From contig WJXW01000002.1 of assembly GCA_015832175.1 (NCBI GenBank), positions 124,001-188,000 of the forward strand: a stretch of DNA of 64,000 nt. The letters are read 5' to 3'. How positions within the stretch are numbered: the first letter of the stretch is position 1; the number at the start of each line of letters is the position of its first letter. Under the pieces are notes generated by a model that was not told the origin of the DNA, did no database searches, and saw only the letters and a program-made list of their open reading frames with translations. Of this stretch, positions 47,290 to 59,052 are shown piece by piece. The position numbers and the translations under genes were made by a program. Source of the DNA: Paraphaeosphaeria minitans. Lineage: Eukaryota > Ascomycota > Dothideomycetes > Pleosporales > Didymosphaeriaceae.

Positions 47290-50200
47290 GTTATAAGCCT
47301 AGCGCTTAGAACGTAGGATAATTCTCCCTACCTACTTAGCAACACTTAAATTATTATATAATACTCTATTTAGAACCTCTCTACAATACAACTCTCTATT
47401 TCTAATTATAAAAATTATTAAAATAGTAGAAGTACAGCTTATTAATTGCGCTAGTTAGTCCTACTAGTTTGTCTAGCTTTAATTCTAAGTAAACTTAAAA
47501 GGAATTTAGAACTAAATTAACCTAGAGGTAATTAACGCTCTAGTAATTAATTACGTAAAGCTAGAATAACCTCTACTCTTATAGAAACTATTACTAATTG
47601 CGGATACAGCCTCTATAGCAAGTATTTAATTATACAAAGCAGAGCTTACTAAGTATAAAATAGATAAGGAGAGCTTTCCTTTACAAATAGCGGAATATAG
47701 AGTAGTAGTTTTAGACTAGTAAGCAGACTATACTAAGATACAGAATCTCTAGACTTAGGTAAACGCTATAGTATCACCTAATCTACTTACTCCTACTATA
47801 ATTACTCTAGTTAATACACACTAAACTATGCTTTAGTCCCTAATTTAACTTTTAAAGGAAGATCTCGCACTAAATAAAGGAGCTATATAAAATAATGTTT
47901 AAGCTTTGTACCGCGCTTATCTTAAGAAGGCTAAGTAGGCAAGACAAAGTCCTAAGACCTAGTTTAAAGAGTAGTAGCTCCTCTATTAAAAAGCAAAGAC
48001 CTACTTAATTAGTAAAATTAGTAGACCACTTACTACTTAAGATTTCCTAGATATAATTACCGCGCGTATAGCACTAGATTAGGCCTAATTAATAAACTAA
48101 TAGCTAATCTAGAATAAGACGCTAGGACAGAATTAGATCACGCTAGACGATCTAGGGAAGGTATTTTTGGCGCTTATCTAGGAGTATTTAATCTAATCTA
48201 GTTCTAATAAAATAAGTAGGGTATTCGCCACTTTTAATAGATTATTAAGATAATCTACTAACTCTAATAGTTCTAGTTTGTCTAATTAGACAAAGAAACA
48301 ACTAAACTATCCCTGTAAGCCCTATACTTATAGGTAGAAACTAATAGAGTGCTGAAGACTTTAAACCGCGATAGCTGGATCACCTTAGGATAGAATATTG
48401 TTATTTAATCTCACTAATAAAGAAAAATTAGAGATTCTTAATTAACTTAAGTAGCCTAAGTGGTTAAACCTTCGTAATGCAATTACAAAGGTAGGATAGA
48501 ATAAGAAATAATTCTCTACTAAGACTATTAAGTATCCTAGTAGTATTACTGCTACTTTACTAAACCTATTTAATCTACCTATAAATAATAGAGCATTAGG
48601 TGTCTACTCTACTCTACATTCTAACGCTTATCCTCTATTAGAATGTATAATACTAGACAGTGCTGTAGCAGTTTACCTAGTTAATAATCGCAAAAGACTT
48701 ATTTCTAGGACGTTTTAATTATTAAACAAGAGTGTAGAGGTAGGTACACAAAGCCTCCTAATTTTAGGAATTAGTAATAGACTAATTAAGAACGCTTTGT
48801 ATAGGAAAAATAGGAGATTTATAGAAGATCTACTACTCTAAGGAGTAAGAGTAGTAGAAGGCTTTTATATAAATATTATATTAGAAGCTCTTTTAAAGAA
48901 AGCAAAGATTTAGTACCTTAGTTTAGATTACACTCTTAGAATTAGAAGTCTAGAATAAAGCGTTATCTTAGTAGACCTAAGATATAAGTATAACTTTACT
49001 TTCTTATAATATAAGCTAATCCGCTCTTATTTAATTATTATAAGTGTGACTACTAAAGGATTATTCTAGGTTAATATTAAGAGATTAGATTCTAAGGACC
49101 TCTAGCACCTTTAAGTAGGGCATATAGGAAGTAGAGCTCTATAAGCTCTAGTAACTATAGCCTAAGGTGTAAAGATTACTAGAATATTAAGAAAGGATTG
49201 CGAGTACTGTGCTACTACACACGTAACCTAGGTAATCTCTAGGAGACCTAGAGAATAATTATTTAGGCTATTTTACTTATTATCCTAGAATCTATTTAAT
49301 ATGCCTACTGCTTAAAATAGAAAAAACTAGGTTTTACTAATTAAAAAAGATTTTAGTAAGAAACCTTACGTTTTTAATCTTAAAATAAAGACGCTTTCTA
49401 AGATAATAAAAGTGTAGTAGGATTTCTTAGCTCTTGTTAATACAAAATACGAGCTTTAAATTACAAAAATCTACTAGAATAATAATACAGTAACACTTCT
49501 ATAGAGAGGGAAATCCTAGTACGAATTTTGGGCTAATTAGGAAGGGATAACAATTAGTAGACTACCGCCCTATACGCATAAGCCTAATAGCGCTATAGAA
49601 AGAGTAGGCTAGGAGCTTATAACAAAAGTAATTAAAATGTAAATAAGCGTAAATCTACTATTAAATCTCTAGCCTAAGATTATATAAGTAGTATACTGGC
49701 TCTAAGGAATAATTCCTAGCCTAGTATTAGGCTATTAATCACTTAATAAAACGTTAGATGCTTAGTTTAGACAATATTTTTATTATTTTAAACTAGTAAA
49801 AATATAATATAGAATAGCTAATCTTTGTCTAAACTAGAGTGCTGTCTACGCTTATAGCTACTAAGCTTACCTTTTAGATTAGGAGCGTACAGCTAGGCAA
49901 GACAGAAGAGGATTTAAAGTGAATCCTAGAGGCTATATTAAATACTTAGTAGGCTATAAAGCTTCTAATATCTACTAAATATAGATTCTCTAGCTTAATT
50001 AGGTAATTACTACATAAAACGTAAGGTTTAATAAGTCCTTATTCTATAAAGGATTAGAGAAACAATCTATTCTAAAGATAGAAGTATTAAAAATAGTAGA
50101 AAGCCTCTAAAAAGGAGAGCTAAATAATTTAGGAGAAGTGTATAAAGACGCGCTTAATATTCTTCCTAAAATAAATAAGTATACAAGAACTGCTACTAGA

Positions 50201-52859
50201 CCTATAGGTAACCCTTAGGTAATTAAAAGTAAAGTAGGCTAGCTAAGTAATTAGGAACCTAAGGTACCTACTACTAAGTAAGCTATAAGCTTAGCTAGCT
50301 AGCAGCTAAGAATTTGCTTAAGTAGGAAAGGAAACATAGGACTTATAACCCCTAATTAGACACTAGAGCTAGGTAATCTTAGGGGTGATCTATTAAGCGA
50401 TTAAGAGATATCTAGTAGCCACTAGAATACTACTAGGAGAGCTAGCCCGCTAGAATCTAGGGATTTAATACCCTATTTATTAGTAAAAACTAATTAGGTT
50501 GCTAATTAACCTAGCGTAGATAACTTAATTACGCTAGATAAAGCAGATAACCTACTAGCGCGCTAAAGGCGAAGGCAGATCTATCTAAAGGTAAGTAGAA
50601 TAAGTAGGCGAAATTATAGTAAAGTACTAGAAATTAACTAACTAATAAATCGCTATCTGCTATTACAAAGATTAAGGAAGTAAAATAATTAAGACAATTA
50701 GCTAGAGGGTAGGTAGAAGCTAGGTGCTTATATACTAATTACTAATTATCTTTAAAGTAATCTTAATGTAATATTAGAGCACACGTTTATACTAGGAGTA
50801 GTAGAGGCCTAGTCTAAGCAAGAAGAATATATTACACTAAATATAATAGTATTCGCTTCTATACTTAGAAAGGCGCCTAGAGCGTCTTATATAGCTTAGA
50901 CTTATAGAGACAAGCTTACACTAAAGCTAACTCTATAGAAACACCTTTATACTTATCTATATAGGAAGCTATTCCTCCTTACTACTTATAAGGAGATCTT
51001 AACTTTGTAAGATAAAGATACCTAGACAGAGATTAAATAATTAGAGGTGTTAGAGCGACCGCTCTCTTTAAAGTAGGTCTTTACTTATAAGTTTAATTAA
51101 AATAGATACTTTAAAAAGTGTAAAGCTTAAATTATTATAAGAGGAGATCTTTAGAAAAAGAATACTCTCCACTCTACCTATGCTACTACCCTAGTAGTAA
51201 GATCTTTTTAATTAGCTATAGCTCTAGTAGCAGAATTCGATCTAGAAATCTTATAATTTAATATAGTAGGAGCGTTTCTAAATGCTCTTATTACAGCCAC
51301 TAATCTAGTAACTTATAAATTACCTAATAGTTTTAAAAAGCTAGGAAAGTGTAGAAAATTAAATTAAGCTTTGTATAGCTTAAGAGATTTACCACTTTTT
51401 TAGTATAAGGAATTTACAGGATCACTGCGATCTTATAGACTCTTAGCTTTACTAGAAGAGCTATGCCTTTTCTTTAACAGTAATTAAAGTATTATTATTC
51501 TATTTTATATTAATAACATTCTTCTTCTCTATTATAAGAGTAAAGAGAAAGAAGCTCTAGATTTTTAGAAGAAGATTACGAACAAATACAAAATTAAATT
51601 AAAAGGACTAGTAGAGTAGTTCCTAGGTGTTTAAGTAATTAGGGATAGAGAAGTAAGATTAATTTCTCTAGTCTATAATACCTACATTAATAAGATTACG
51701 AAAAAGTTCAACCTTTTAAACTCTAAGAGCTTCCCTCCTATACCTCTATTAGCAGAAGATCTTGTTCTAAGCATAGGAGAAGCCACTCCTTAATAAATAA
51801 AGCTCTTTTAAGAAGAGGTGGGATTAGCTCTTTATACAGTAATTATGCTACGCCTAGATATAGCCTTTATAGTGTTAAAGCTATCACACTTTCTAATAAA
51901 TCTAAGCAAAGAACACTTTACTACTATTAATTGTGTAATCCTTTACCTCTATTAAACTAGATAGCAGGCTATAGTCTTTAGTGGCTATAATAGACCTAAT
52001 CTACTAATATATAGAGATGCCTTATTTACTAATAATCTAATATTACGGCGATCTTCCTATAGATATATTATCTTATTGTTTAGAGGAGCTATCCTATAGA
52101 AAGCAGTTTAATGGAACATAATTACTACTTTAATAATAGAAGTAGAGCTTCTAGCGCTTAAATATATAAGTAAAGAAGCTATAGCGATTAAGAGATTCTT
52201 TACTAAGCTTACTCTAGATCTAGGACCTTTATAGAAGGTCTATTATAACAATCTTTAAACTATTTGTTTAGTAATTAGAAAGAACAAAAGAATTACTACT
52301 TAACTGCGCTATATAGATATTTAGAATATATGGTTATAGTAAGAGTATATAAAAGGATTATTTTAAGTAGAATATTTTCTAACTAGCAAAATGCTAGTAA
52401 ATGGCCTTATAAAGGCTCTTACTTATTAGCAGTTTAATAGATTTAAAAGGCTATTAAATCTATAAAATACGAGCACAATAATTATAAAATAAGAGTAGGT
52501 AAGTAGAGAAATAATCTATTAACTACCTAGAATTATTAATTTAGAGCTAGGAAATAAGAAAAGAAAAAGAAAAGAAAGAAAAGATTAAAGAGAGAATAAG
52601 AATTAGAGGAAGAAGAGATTAAAGAGCTTATCTATAAGTATATAAACTTTCTTCCTCTTCTACTTAATTGTAGGGGTGCGAGAATCTCCCCTATAATTAG
52701 TAGTAGGAGATTTTTCCTATCCTCTTCCTCTTCTCCTCTCTATAGTAGGTAATTCCTTACCCTATCTACCTCTTCTACCTCTCTTTTAATTAGTAGTAGG
52801 TAATAGCTTACTCTAGCCTCTCCTCTTTTAATTAGTAAGAGGAGAAGCACTTACTTAGC

Positions 52860-53640
52860 CTCTACTCTACTTTAGAGCTAATAGGCCGCTTATTTAGCTA
52901 TTTTAATTAAGGTATTAGCTGCGACTACGCTGCTCTTTAATAAGTAGAGTAGAAGAGTAATTACTTTATCCTTTACTAAAGATTAGCTAAGAGGGAAGGA
53001 GTAGGATAGTAGTTATATACTAAGCTTACTCCTCCTAACTACTAGTAAGAGGAGGAGCTTATAAGGCTACTTTAACCCTTTTACGTAACTTAGTAATTAG
53101 CCTCTCCTATAAAAAGTATTAGCTAAATCTAGAAAGAATCTTAGAATAAAAGCTTATATTAGCACCCTCTAATAGTTAATAGTAGATAAAATCTATAGCT
53201 AGAGTCTAAATATGTAGCTAGCTATAGAAATAATTAGCAAAATTAGCTAAAGTAATAGAATAACTCTATATATAGTAGTGCAAGAGTAAGTAAAATAGGT
53301 ATAGTAGCACCTACTTAAGCTTAAAGCGTTATTATAGCAGTATTTATTACTTTTTTCTACTAGAGCTCCCTTTAAGTAGTCTAAGTAGCTTACTTATCTA
53401 AAAGCACTAAGTAATTACTAAGGGCCTAAAGCTAGGGTAGGAGGAGCTAGTAGAGTAGGAGAATCTTAGTAGGAGGATTAAGAGCTTTATTTAGTAGCTT
53501 TTATAGCCTTTACTACGCGTGCTTTAGCTAAGTTATTAGATATCTAAAAGAGTTAGTAAAACTCTAAATAATAGAAAAAGCGTAAGGTAATAATTAGAAG
53601 AAAATAACCTACTATAAAGTAGTAAGATTTAAAGGCTTAA
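52860..53640 (-). pseudogene. Opposite-strand ORF relic in copia G
   Basis: Counterpart of the relic in F. On the minus strand, between pol and the 3' LTR, one frame reads as a helical protein through TAG codons, with TLAIDFIYYQLLEGANISFY, FLQERLITKLRKRVKVALQA and, near the end, LLKSSVVAANTLIKIAKQAA. Both copies of the element retain the same frame and blocks, which argues against chance. No domain was recognised. Confidence 0.4.
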
Positions 53641-54142
53641 ACTAGTAGGCTTAAATTAGATAGGAGGTTAAAGCGTTAAAAGTAAAAGATTAAAGAGAGA
53701 AGATTAAGCGCTAGTAAAGGGCTTATATACTCTACCGCCTATCTAATTATTAAGCGCTAAATACGCTCTTTCTTTACTACTTATTTCTCTTACTACTACT
53801 CTTTCTTAATTAAAACACGCCTACTTATTGTACTTGCTAGCTAGTAAGAGCGGGGAAATTACTTTATAGTTAATAGGAAGTAAGTAAAAAGAGTAGTAGA
53901 ATAAAAGTGTTTACGCTCTAGGCCTTTATACTACGCTTATAAGCTCCTAACCTACTAAAAGAAGAGATTCTGGACATAATTTATAATAGGATTTGTAATT
54001 TAAAAGATAAATAGTAATTATTTTGCTATTATAATAAGTAGGGGGTAATAGAATTACTGTTCTTAAGATTAGGAAGGATTTAAATAATTATAGATTACTT
54101 CTTAGGATAGGTGATCCGCTTTAAGTAATTACCTAAAGGGTG

Positions 54143-54337
54143 TGTTAAAGTAAAACACTTACTTCTGTAATTCTTTCTAGATCTACTAATTCAGATCACA
54201 GGATTCTTGCTAAGAGGCTTGTTTCTTTTATATATAGTCTGCCCTTTCGGCATCCTTTCCTACAATTAGCTATTTGTATTCTTTACAACTCTGCTCCTGA
54301 ATATCCTGTGATAGTTCGAGCCCTTTTTACCACAACA
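54143..54337 (+). repeat. Element G 3' LTR
   Basis: 195 bases starting tgttaaagtaaaacact and ending taccacaaca. Here the outer (right) part is the preserved one and the inner part is mutated, mirroring the 5' LTR. Confidence 0.95.
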
Positions 54338-54366
54338 CATTCGCTGCATCTGGAGGCAGAAAATAG

Positions 54367-54651
54367 TCAGTTTCCTCTATATCCATACGAAAATGCCCAA
54401 TGTATAATATTATGCAGACTGGACCTTGCTAGCTTCAAATAAACAAGAGGGATGCCAGCAGCTTCACATGGCGGTAGTAAGAACATGACGAGCACAGGAT
54501 TTGTACACACTAGCGAGTCTTCAGCAGGTAGTTGCATACTAAAATCGAGGGCAACACTTGTTAGGTAGATGCTTGTGTCGTTTCGCGCTAGCGACAAGTC
54601 ATAGACGAACGACTCTACCATAGGTACATGTGTACTCTTCACTACTAGCAC
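54367..54651 (-). CDS. Hypothetical ORF
   Basis: A 94-codon minus-strand frame. Composition looks protein-like (SFVYDLSLARNDTSIYLTSV, then LVMFLLPPCEAAGIPLVYLK, which could be a membrane segment). It begins at an alternative start and overlaps a second frame (54,599-54,787), with donor-like gtgagtaac in between, so a spliced gene is possible but could not be put together. Not recognised. It lies within 30 bases of copia G and may be truncated by it. Confidence 0.25.
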   Translation of the reverse strand: MLVVKSTHVPMVESFVYDLSLARNDTSIYLTSVALDFSMQLPAEDSLVCTNPVLVMFLLPPCEAAGIPLVYLKLARSSLHNIIHWAFSYGYRGN

Positions 54652-55565
54652 GGGAACGGGGTGTAACGGATTCGATTTTCACAACAAGCGGGGAAAAAGT
54701 GGTATAATCGAATGTAGTTATGATAGGTAGACAGCTGTTACTCACGAATAAGGTTTTAAATAAAAGAATAGTGAACGATACCATCAAAACTTTTAAGCAT
54801 TAATAACAGCCAAAGCAGTGGTAACTACTGTGTCTAGCCTATAGCGCAAAGTTTGTTCGTAGTTGTTAGACCAAGAGCGTTTATTGGAAGCAAAAATTAA
54901 CTTAAGGCTTTAAGAGTGGGACAACACCAATAGCTTTGCGTAGGGTAGTCTCTGTACCTTTTAAGCACAGTCATCGGCTTTAGTAATAACAATAATAAGC
55001 GGTACTAGATATTACAACGCTTGTACGCTGTACAAAACACTTCGCGAGGAGAGTAAGACGGAGGACCCGGAAGAAGAAGATTAAACAATAGTATACATGT
55101 CACATCTCTTTAATGTGGTACTGCACTGCAGAATGTTGCCCCATATAGATCACATCCAACCTAAAGGGCCTAATCTCGAAGTACAAAATTAAACAAAACA
55201 AAGACATTGACAGAACAAAATCTCAACCTTGTGGTATCCTTCACCAACGTTGTAAATTGCAAAGCTACAAAACCTAGTCTTTATACTCTTAAGCACGACT
55301 TTCGCTTTAGCAGCCTGCACCTCTCCAGCACAGCACCGATTGTGGGAAACTAAGAAGCAACCTGTAATGAACGAATCTAATTGGATTATCTTGAACGACG
55401 ACGACGAGAAGCTAGCCTACGTTAATGATAAGTCATGTCTTATGTCTAAACCGTCTATCTTAGATCTTCCTGGGACACAGACACAGTTTAACCACTCGCA
55501 GAGAATCTAGCAGGAACAATCCTACCCAGTCTATAATGTTGTAAGTCGAAAGGATTTTCTCGCCT

Positions 55566-55829
55566 TCAGCAGGATGTCGACCTGATTTTTACTTTGCTAG
55601 GGCACTTTTCTCCATTTCCGTCGCTTGTTGATGTAGGCACACGAATAAGCTCTCTATCATAAATGCGGTTACAAGGACTACCAGCCATACTGGTATCAAC
55701 AGATGGATGCTGAAGTATTAATCTCGAGCGCAACCTTCGAACCCGCCTACGGTTTGGAGGTGATGGTTCGGGAATGTTAGAACGATTAAATGCATCACCG
55801 ACAGCCGTTGTGAGAATTACACGACCCAT
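55566..55829 (-). CDS. Hypothetical small ORF
   Basis: An ATG-started frame of 87 codons. The protein is basic and Pro/Arg/Ser-rich (NIPEPSPPNRRRVRRLRSRL), without signal peptide or membrane segment. It has no recognised family. It stands alone and may be chance. Confidence 0.25.
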   Translation of the reverse strand: MGRVILTTAVGDAFNRSNIPEPSPPNRRRVRRLRSRLILQHPSVDTSMAGSPCNRIYDRELIRVPTSTSDGNGEKCPSKVKIRSTSC

Positions 55830-56065
55830 ATTGGACTATCATACCAGACAATCGACCACTCCATTGGCCGCGTCATTAGCAGCAATGGCAGTGAAACTTC
55901 TTCTCAGGTCAAGGTGGACAGGTGGTTAGCTAAGAACAACCTGGGATAGTGGATGGAACTGCATTAAAGGCTAGCCGCAGGCGGGAATTTATGGCGGTGT
56001 GGGGGGAGAAATGCAGAACCCTATCTCCACCACCCGGGATGGACAAAGTCCAACGGGACTTTTAG

Positions 56066-56545
56066 GCGCTCGACCTATCGGCGAGGCTTACGTATGTGGG
56101 CGGAAACAGTGTCGTCAAGAACTTTTTCGAATACCCTGCCAACCATCTGGAAGCTGTGTAAAAACAATTTTTGATGCGAACGGGATCTTACATTACCCAC
56201 AGAACTCCAACTTGTTGATGGTGATCCGGATACTGTCACGACAATGAATCTTGTCCTAACCATGTACGGAAAGGGACCCAACTACAAAATCGCAAATCCA
56301 ATGAACATCGAAGGAGACCTGCTATACTTTCCGTACTTGGAGCCAGAGCAGTAGGCTAGAAAGCGTGCTATGGCTTGTTTGGATGACGTTAAAGGCTCAG
56401 ACCTGGCTCTTGATGGCTGGATCAATCAAATGCCTTTTACCTGACACTAACGCAGGAGGTCGTCCGGAACTGGGTCGCCATTCGCTTCAGGATAGTCACA
56501 TACCACTACTACAATTTCACTTGCGGTCAAACAAGAGCAACATGA
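56066..56545 (+). pseudogene. Broken gene of unknown function, in three frame segments
   Basis: Protein-like text runs on across frame changes. Segment 1 (56,066-56,158) reads ARLTYVGGNSVVKNFFEYPA and ends at a TAA. Segment 2 (about 56,184-56,430) reads ELQLVDGDPDTVTTMNLVLT, MYGKGPNYKIANPMNIEGDL, then a TAG at 56,352 after EPEQ, and carries on in frame with RAMACLDDVKGSDLALDGW. Segment 3 (about 56,405-56,545, +2 frame) reads NAFYLTLTQEVVRNWVAIRF and ends CGQTRAT-stop. A gtaaaa...ccacag candidate intron of 45 bases (56,157-56,201) does not restore the frame. The in-frame TAG follows CAG, so RIP leakage from the neighbouring block is possible. The family was not recognised. Confidence 0.5.
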
Positions 56546-57679
56546 GTCTTGGGTTTGCGTTTCCAATAAATCCTGGTAACATAGGGGATAGCACAGTGTC
56601 ACATAACTGATTGTGAGCATATATACACAATGACGGCGAAACTGTCCGCGGCCCCCAGTAATAGGCATCGCCTTTCTCCCGGGTTACAGGCTTTCATTTA
56701 CTCCTTAAAGCTGGTAAGATCGCTGTAACGATCAATCCGCGTAAGCGTCAGAAGATCCGTTTTATGGTCAAAGAAGTTTAAATTTAAACAAAGCCTAGCA
56801 GGCAAGACAACAAGTTTTCTCTATACAGGGAAGTATCCTAATTCACTCGGAAAATCTCACCGAAGCCGCCAAGGGAAGCATTTCTTAAATTCATGGTACC
56901 AGACTAAGCAACATGGAGTATGATCTCATGTGGTTTAGAATGAGAAAAATATAGAGTGAGACACAATTACTATTTCATCCAATAAGCATTGTATTACTAT
57001 TGTTTGTTGTAGGCGAAGCTACACTTGTGTTGATCACATTCCTTATTTTCCACAGATGTCAGCCAGGATTGTACGCCTATATTTCTCCCCCTGCATAGTG
57101 CTCCAATACTGATACATATTTGCGCTAGTTTTGGCTTTGGGTTTTACAGCACCTTCTTCTTGTGATGTACCCTCTCGCGCGAGTCATGTCGATCTTACAA
57201 CGCCGAACGCCCAATTAACCGGCCTACCTACTTATGACGCCTCGACCTATGACGCCATGGTTCTCGTTGTTGCTTGTGCGAAGGTAGGCATACCCAAGCT
57301 CTTGGGGGTACATTATGTGCATATTGCTTGCGACAAGGTCTGCTTCAATCAGAACATGAGAATGATCTAAGTTCCGTACACCTGGATGTCTTGCATCACC
57401 ATGCGAACTCATGCAGCGAAGTGTTTATTCAATCCTCGCGTCCCCGCTCCCAAATATCGGCACCTCTACACGCTTCGTGAGGATTACACGATAGCCACTG
57501 AACAGCACCTGCCACTTGAAGGAAGGTCAGCATTCGCAGCGTGGATATCTCATTCCTTCGTACCTTTCTGCCTGTACTCGCACGAGTACCCCAGTTGCCC
57601 AGCGTACCCCGTATCTAACCGAATCATGAATGCTATCAATTCACGACCAATCTAGAGTAGCTTAGCAACGTCTCAAAAA
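56546..57679. other. No gene recognised
   Basis: Several overlapping short frames exist at 57,131-57,655 on both strands, one with an LVLALGFTAPSSC-like hydrophobic start but no ATG. None shows a known motif or a consistent splice model. Confidence 0.4.
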
Positions 57680-57685
57680 TATAAA
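57680..57685 (+). promoter_or_regulatory. TATA box of the small secreted protein gene
   Basis: tataaa within caaaaatataaaggcaag, about 104 bases upstream of the ATG at 57,789, a normal distance for a fungal core promoter with a long CA-rich leader. Confidence 0.5.
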
Positions 57686-57788
57686 GGCAAGTCATGTATC
57701 CCCTCGGGACATCTATTCACCCAATTGCACTGAACAACAAATATTTTGCTACACCACCAGATAAGTCACTACATTTCAATTCTTCAAG

Positions 57789-57971
57789 ATGCAGCTCAAA
57801 GCCACTCTCTTCGTCCTCGCCACTATGGCTTTGACCGTCCTCGCCAACCCGGTTCCCGGAACCACTGCCATTGAAAAGCCCGTAGACGGTCTCCTTGAGC
57901 GTGGTGTTTGCTACTGCCTTTGCGATCCCTGCAAGGGCGGCTGCAAGCTTTGCGAGTCTGGAAGCAAATGA
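57789..57971 (+). CDS. Small secreted cysteine-rich protein (effector candidate)
   Basis: 60 residues. A clear signal peptide (MQLKATLFVLATMALTVLA, likely cut before NPVPG) is followed by a short pro-like region ending LLER and then a compact core with six cysteines in 15 residues (GVCYCLCDPCKGGCKLCESG; pattern C-x-C-x-C-x2-C-x3-C-x2-C). The ATG context is good, and a TATA box lies 104 bases upstream. Such tight C-x-C spacing suits a disulphide knot or a small metal-binding peptide. A role as a host-directed effector is inference from size, secretion and position next to a transposon block. The frame is intact. A gtaagt lies 8 bases after the stop and may start an intron in the 3' untranslated region. 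Confidence 0.8.
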   Translation: MQLKATLFVLATMALTVLANPVPGTTAIEKPVDGLLERGVCYCLCDPCKGGCKLCESGSK

Positions 57972-59052
57972 ACGACCGTAAGTGGAATAGCTCTAGCCTC
58001 AGGTACCGAGCTAATCGGTGTAGAGTCCAAGGAAGTCTCGAACGATGTCGTCGGATGGAAGCTTTGAGGTCAAGACAAACCACGATGAAGATGTTTCGCA
58101 ATTCTTCCTTGATGGCCAGCCTAGGTCATTTCATCACAGCCAGTTCATCAATTCGTTGGTCTCTTCGCTACGCATAATCTTCCACAAATGGTGTCAATAT
58201 GCGTGATCTTGGTGTGCTCTACGATAGCTTACCAACCCCAAAGGCCTTTAAAGCATTTCTCCTCAAGCTTGCCATTTATGTGGATTTAAGGTCTCGTAAA
58301 TCCATTATGAAAGAAAGTGAAGAATCCCAGGACAACAGATCATCCTCAATAGCGCGCACGCGGAGGGTAAATCTTACGTACAGCCTAAACGTAGAAGTAC
58401 GAGCAACAGCAAGACCTCGTAGTCCAGCAAATAATACTGTGGACGGGCAGAGACAATCACAAGATTCTATGACAAAAGAAAAATGCACGCATCGTGTTTG
58501 TGATTTTGATACCCGCATGTTGATGAAAGGACGTTGCCAGCCTGTGGTGGACTAGGTAAAGGCTCACTACTTACCTACCCACGCTAAAGTCCGCAACCCG
58601 CGTCGGGATATGGGACGCACCTGCAGGTGTCATTGGCTACAACATCTCCCTAAGCATATTTCGGCGCTGTACAACTTGTCAAAGGTCCCAATCCTCGTGC
58701 ATGCAAGGGATGTTCAGAGAGATTACCCAAATTTGCGCCTAGTCTCCGGGCAAATTTGACACCATTTGGGCTACGTACAGGACTTTAGCTATCAAAACAC
58801 GACTGTGACTGGTCCCAACAAGAATTGATACGCAATCCACCACAAGCCTTTCGCCGATAAAGGCACAGTGCTGCAAAGCACACACGCATGCACGAACTTC
58901 ACAATGTCTTACGAATCCACCATAACATTCACCCTTGACACCATCTGCCCATGATAGGCTCATCCCGTCATGTGCCCCACTCACATACATCTCCTCCCCT
59001 AATATTACGGCCAATAGTGCAACCAAGACAGGTATCTGTACTAAATAATCTC
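57972..59052. other. No gene recognised
   Basis: Balanced DNA between the small secreted protein and the DsbA-like relic. An ATG-started frame of 118 codons lies at 58,199-58,555 on the plus strand (hydrophilic, Ser/Arg-rich), overlapped by a minus frame. It has no motif and is not called as a gene. Both it and 44,930-45,000 contain the peptide SQDNRSS in the same strand sense. Confidence 0.35.

Larger units (their letters stand above)
47095..54337 (+). mobile_element. Copia LTR retrotransposon G, RIP-degraded
   Basis: 7,243 bp with 195-bp LTRs (47,095-47,289 and 54,143-54,337) and target duplication cattc at 47,090-47,094 and 54,338-54,342. Polypurine tract aaagggtg adjoins the right LTR. 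Read through TAG codons, a nearly continuous gag-pol appears. Gag occupies about 47,420-48,400 with a Cys/His knuckle remnant near 48,310; integrase lies around 49,000-49,900. Reverse transcriptase from about 51,050 has FYINNILLLYYKSKEKEALD near 51,500 (YVDD-type motif turned to YINN), and the RNase H end near 52,200-52,450 has RKNKRITT and GLIKALTYQQFNRFKRLLNL. It reads left to right, opposite to sister copy F. It separates the polyketide-synthase remnant from the gene-bearing region. Confidence 0.95.
54343..56065. other. Gene-type DNA with two unassigned open frames
   Basis: Balanced base composition resumes directly after copia G. Two minus-strand frames are the only candidates and are listed separately. 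The rest (about 54,790-55,560) is AT-leaning intergenic sequence with gaagaagaagatta and aacaataataag runs. Nothing else was recognised. Confidence 0.4.

Noticed and set aside
57386..57655. 89-codon ATG-started frame
   Set aside because: No motif, overlaps other frames, no splice or promoter support; likely chance in balanced DNA.
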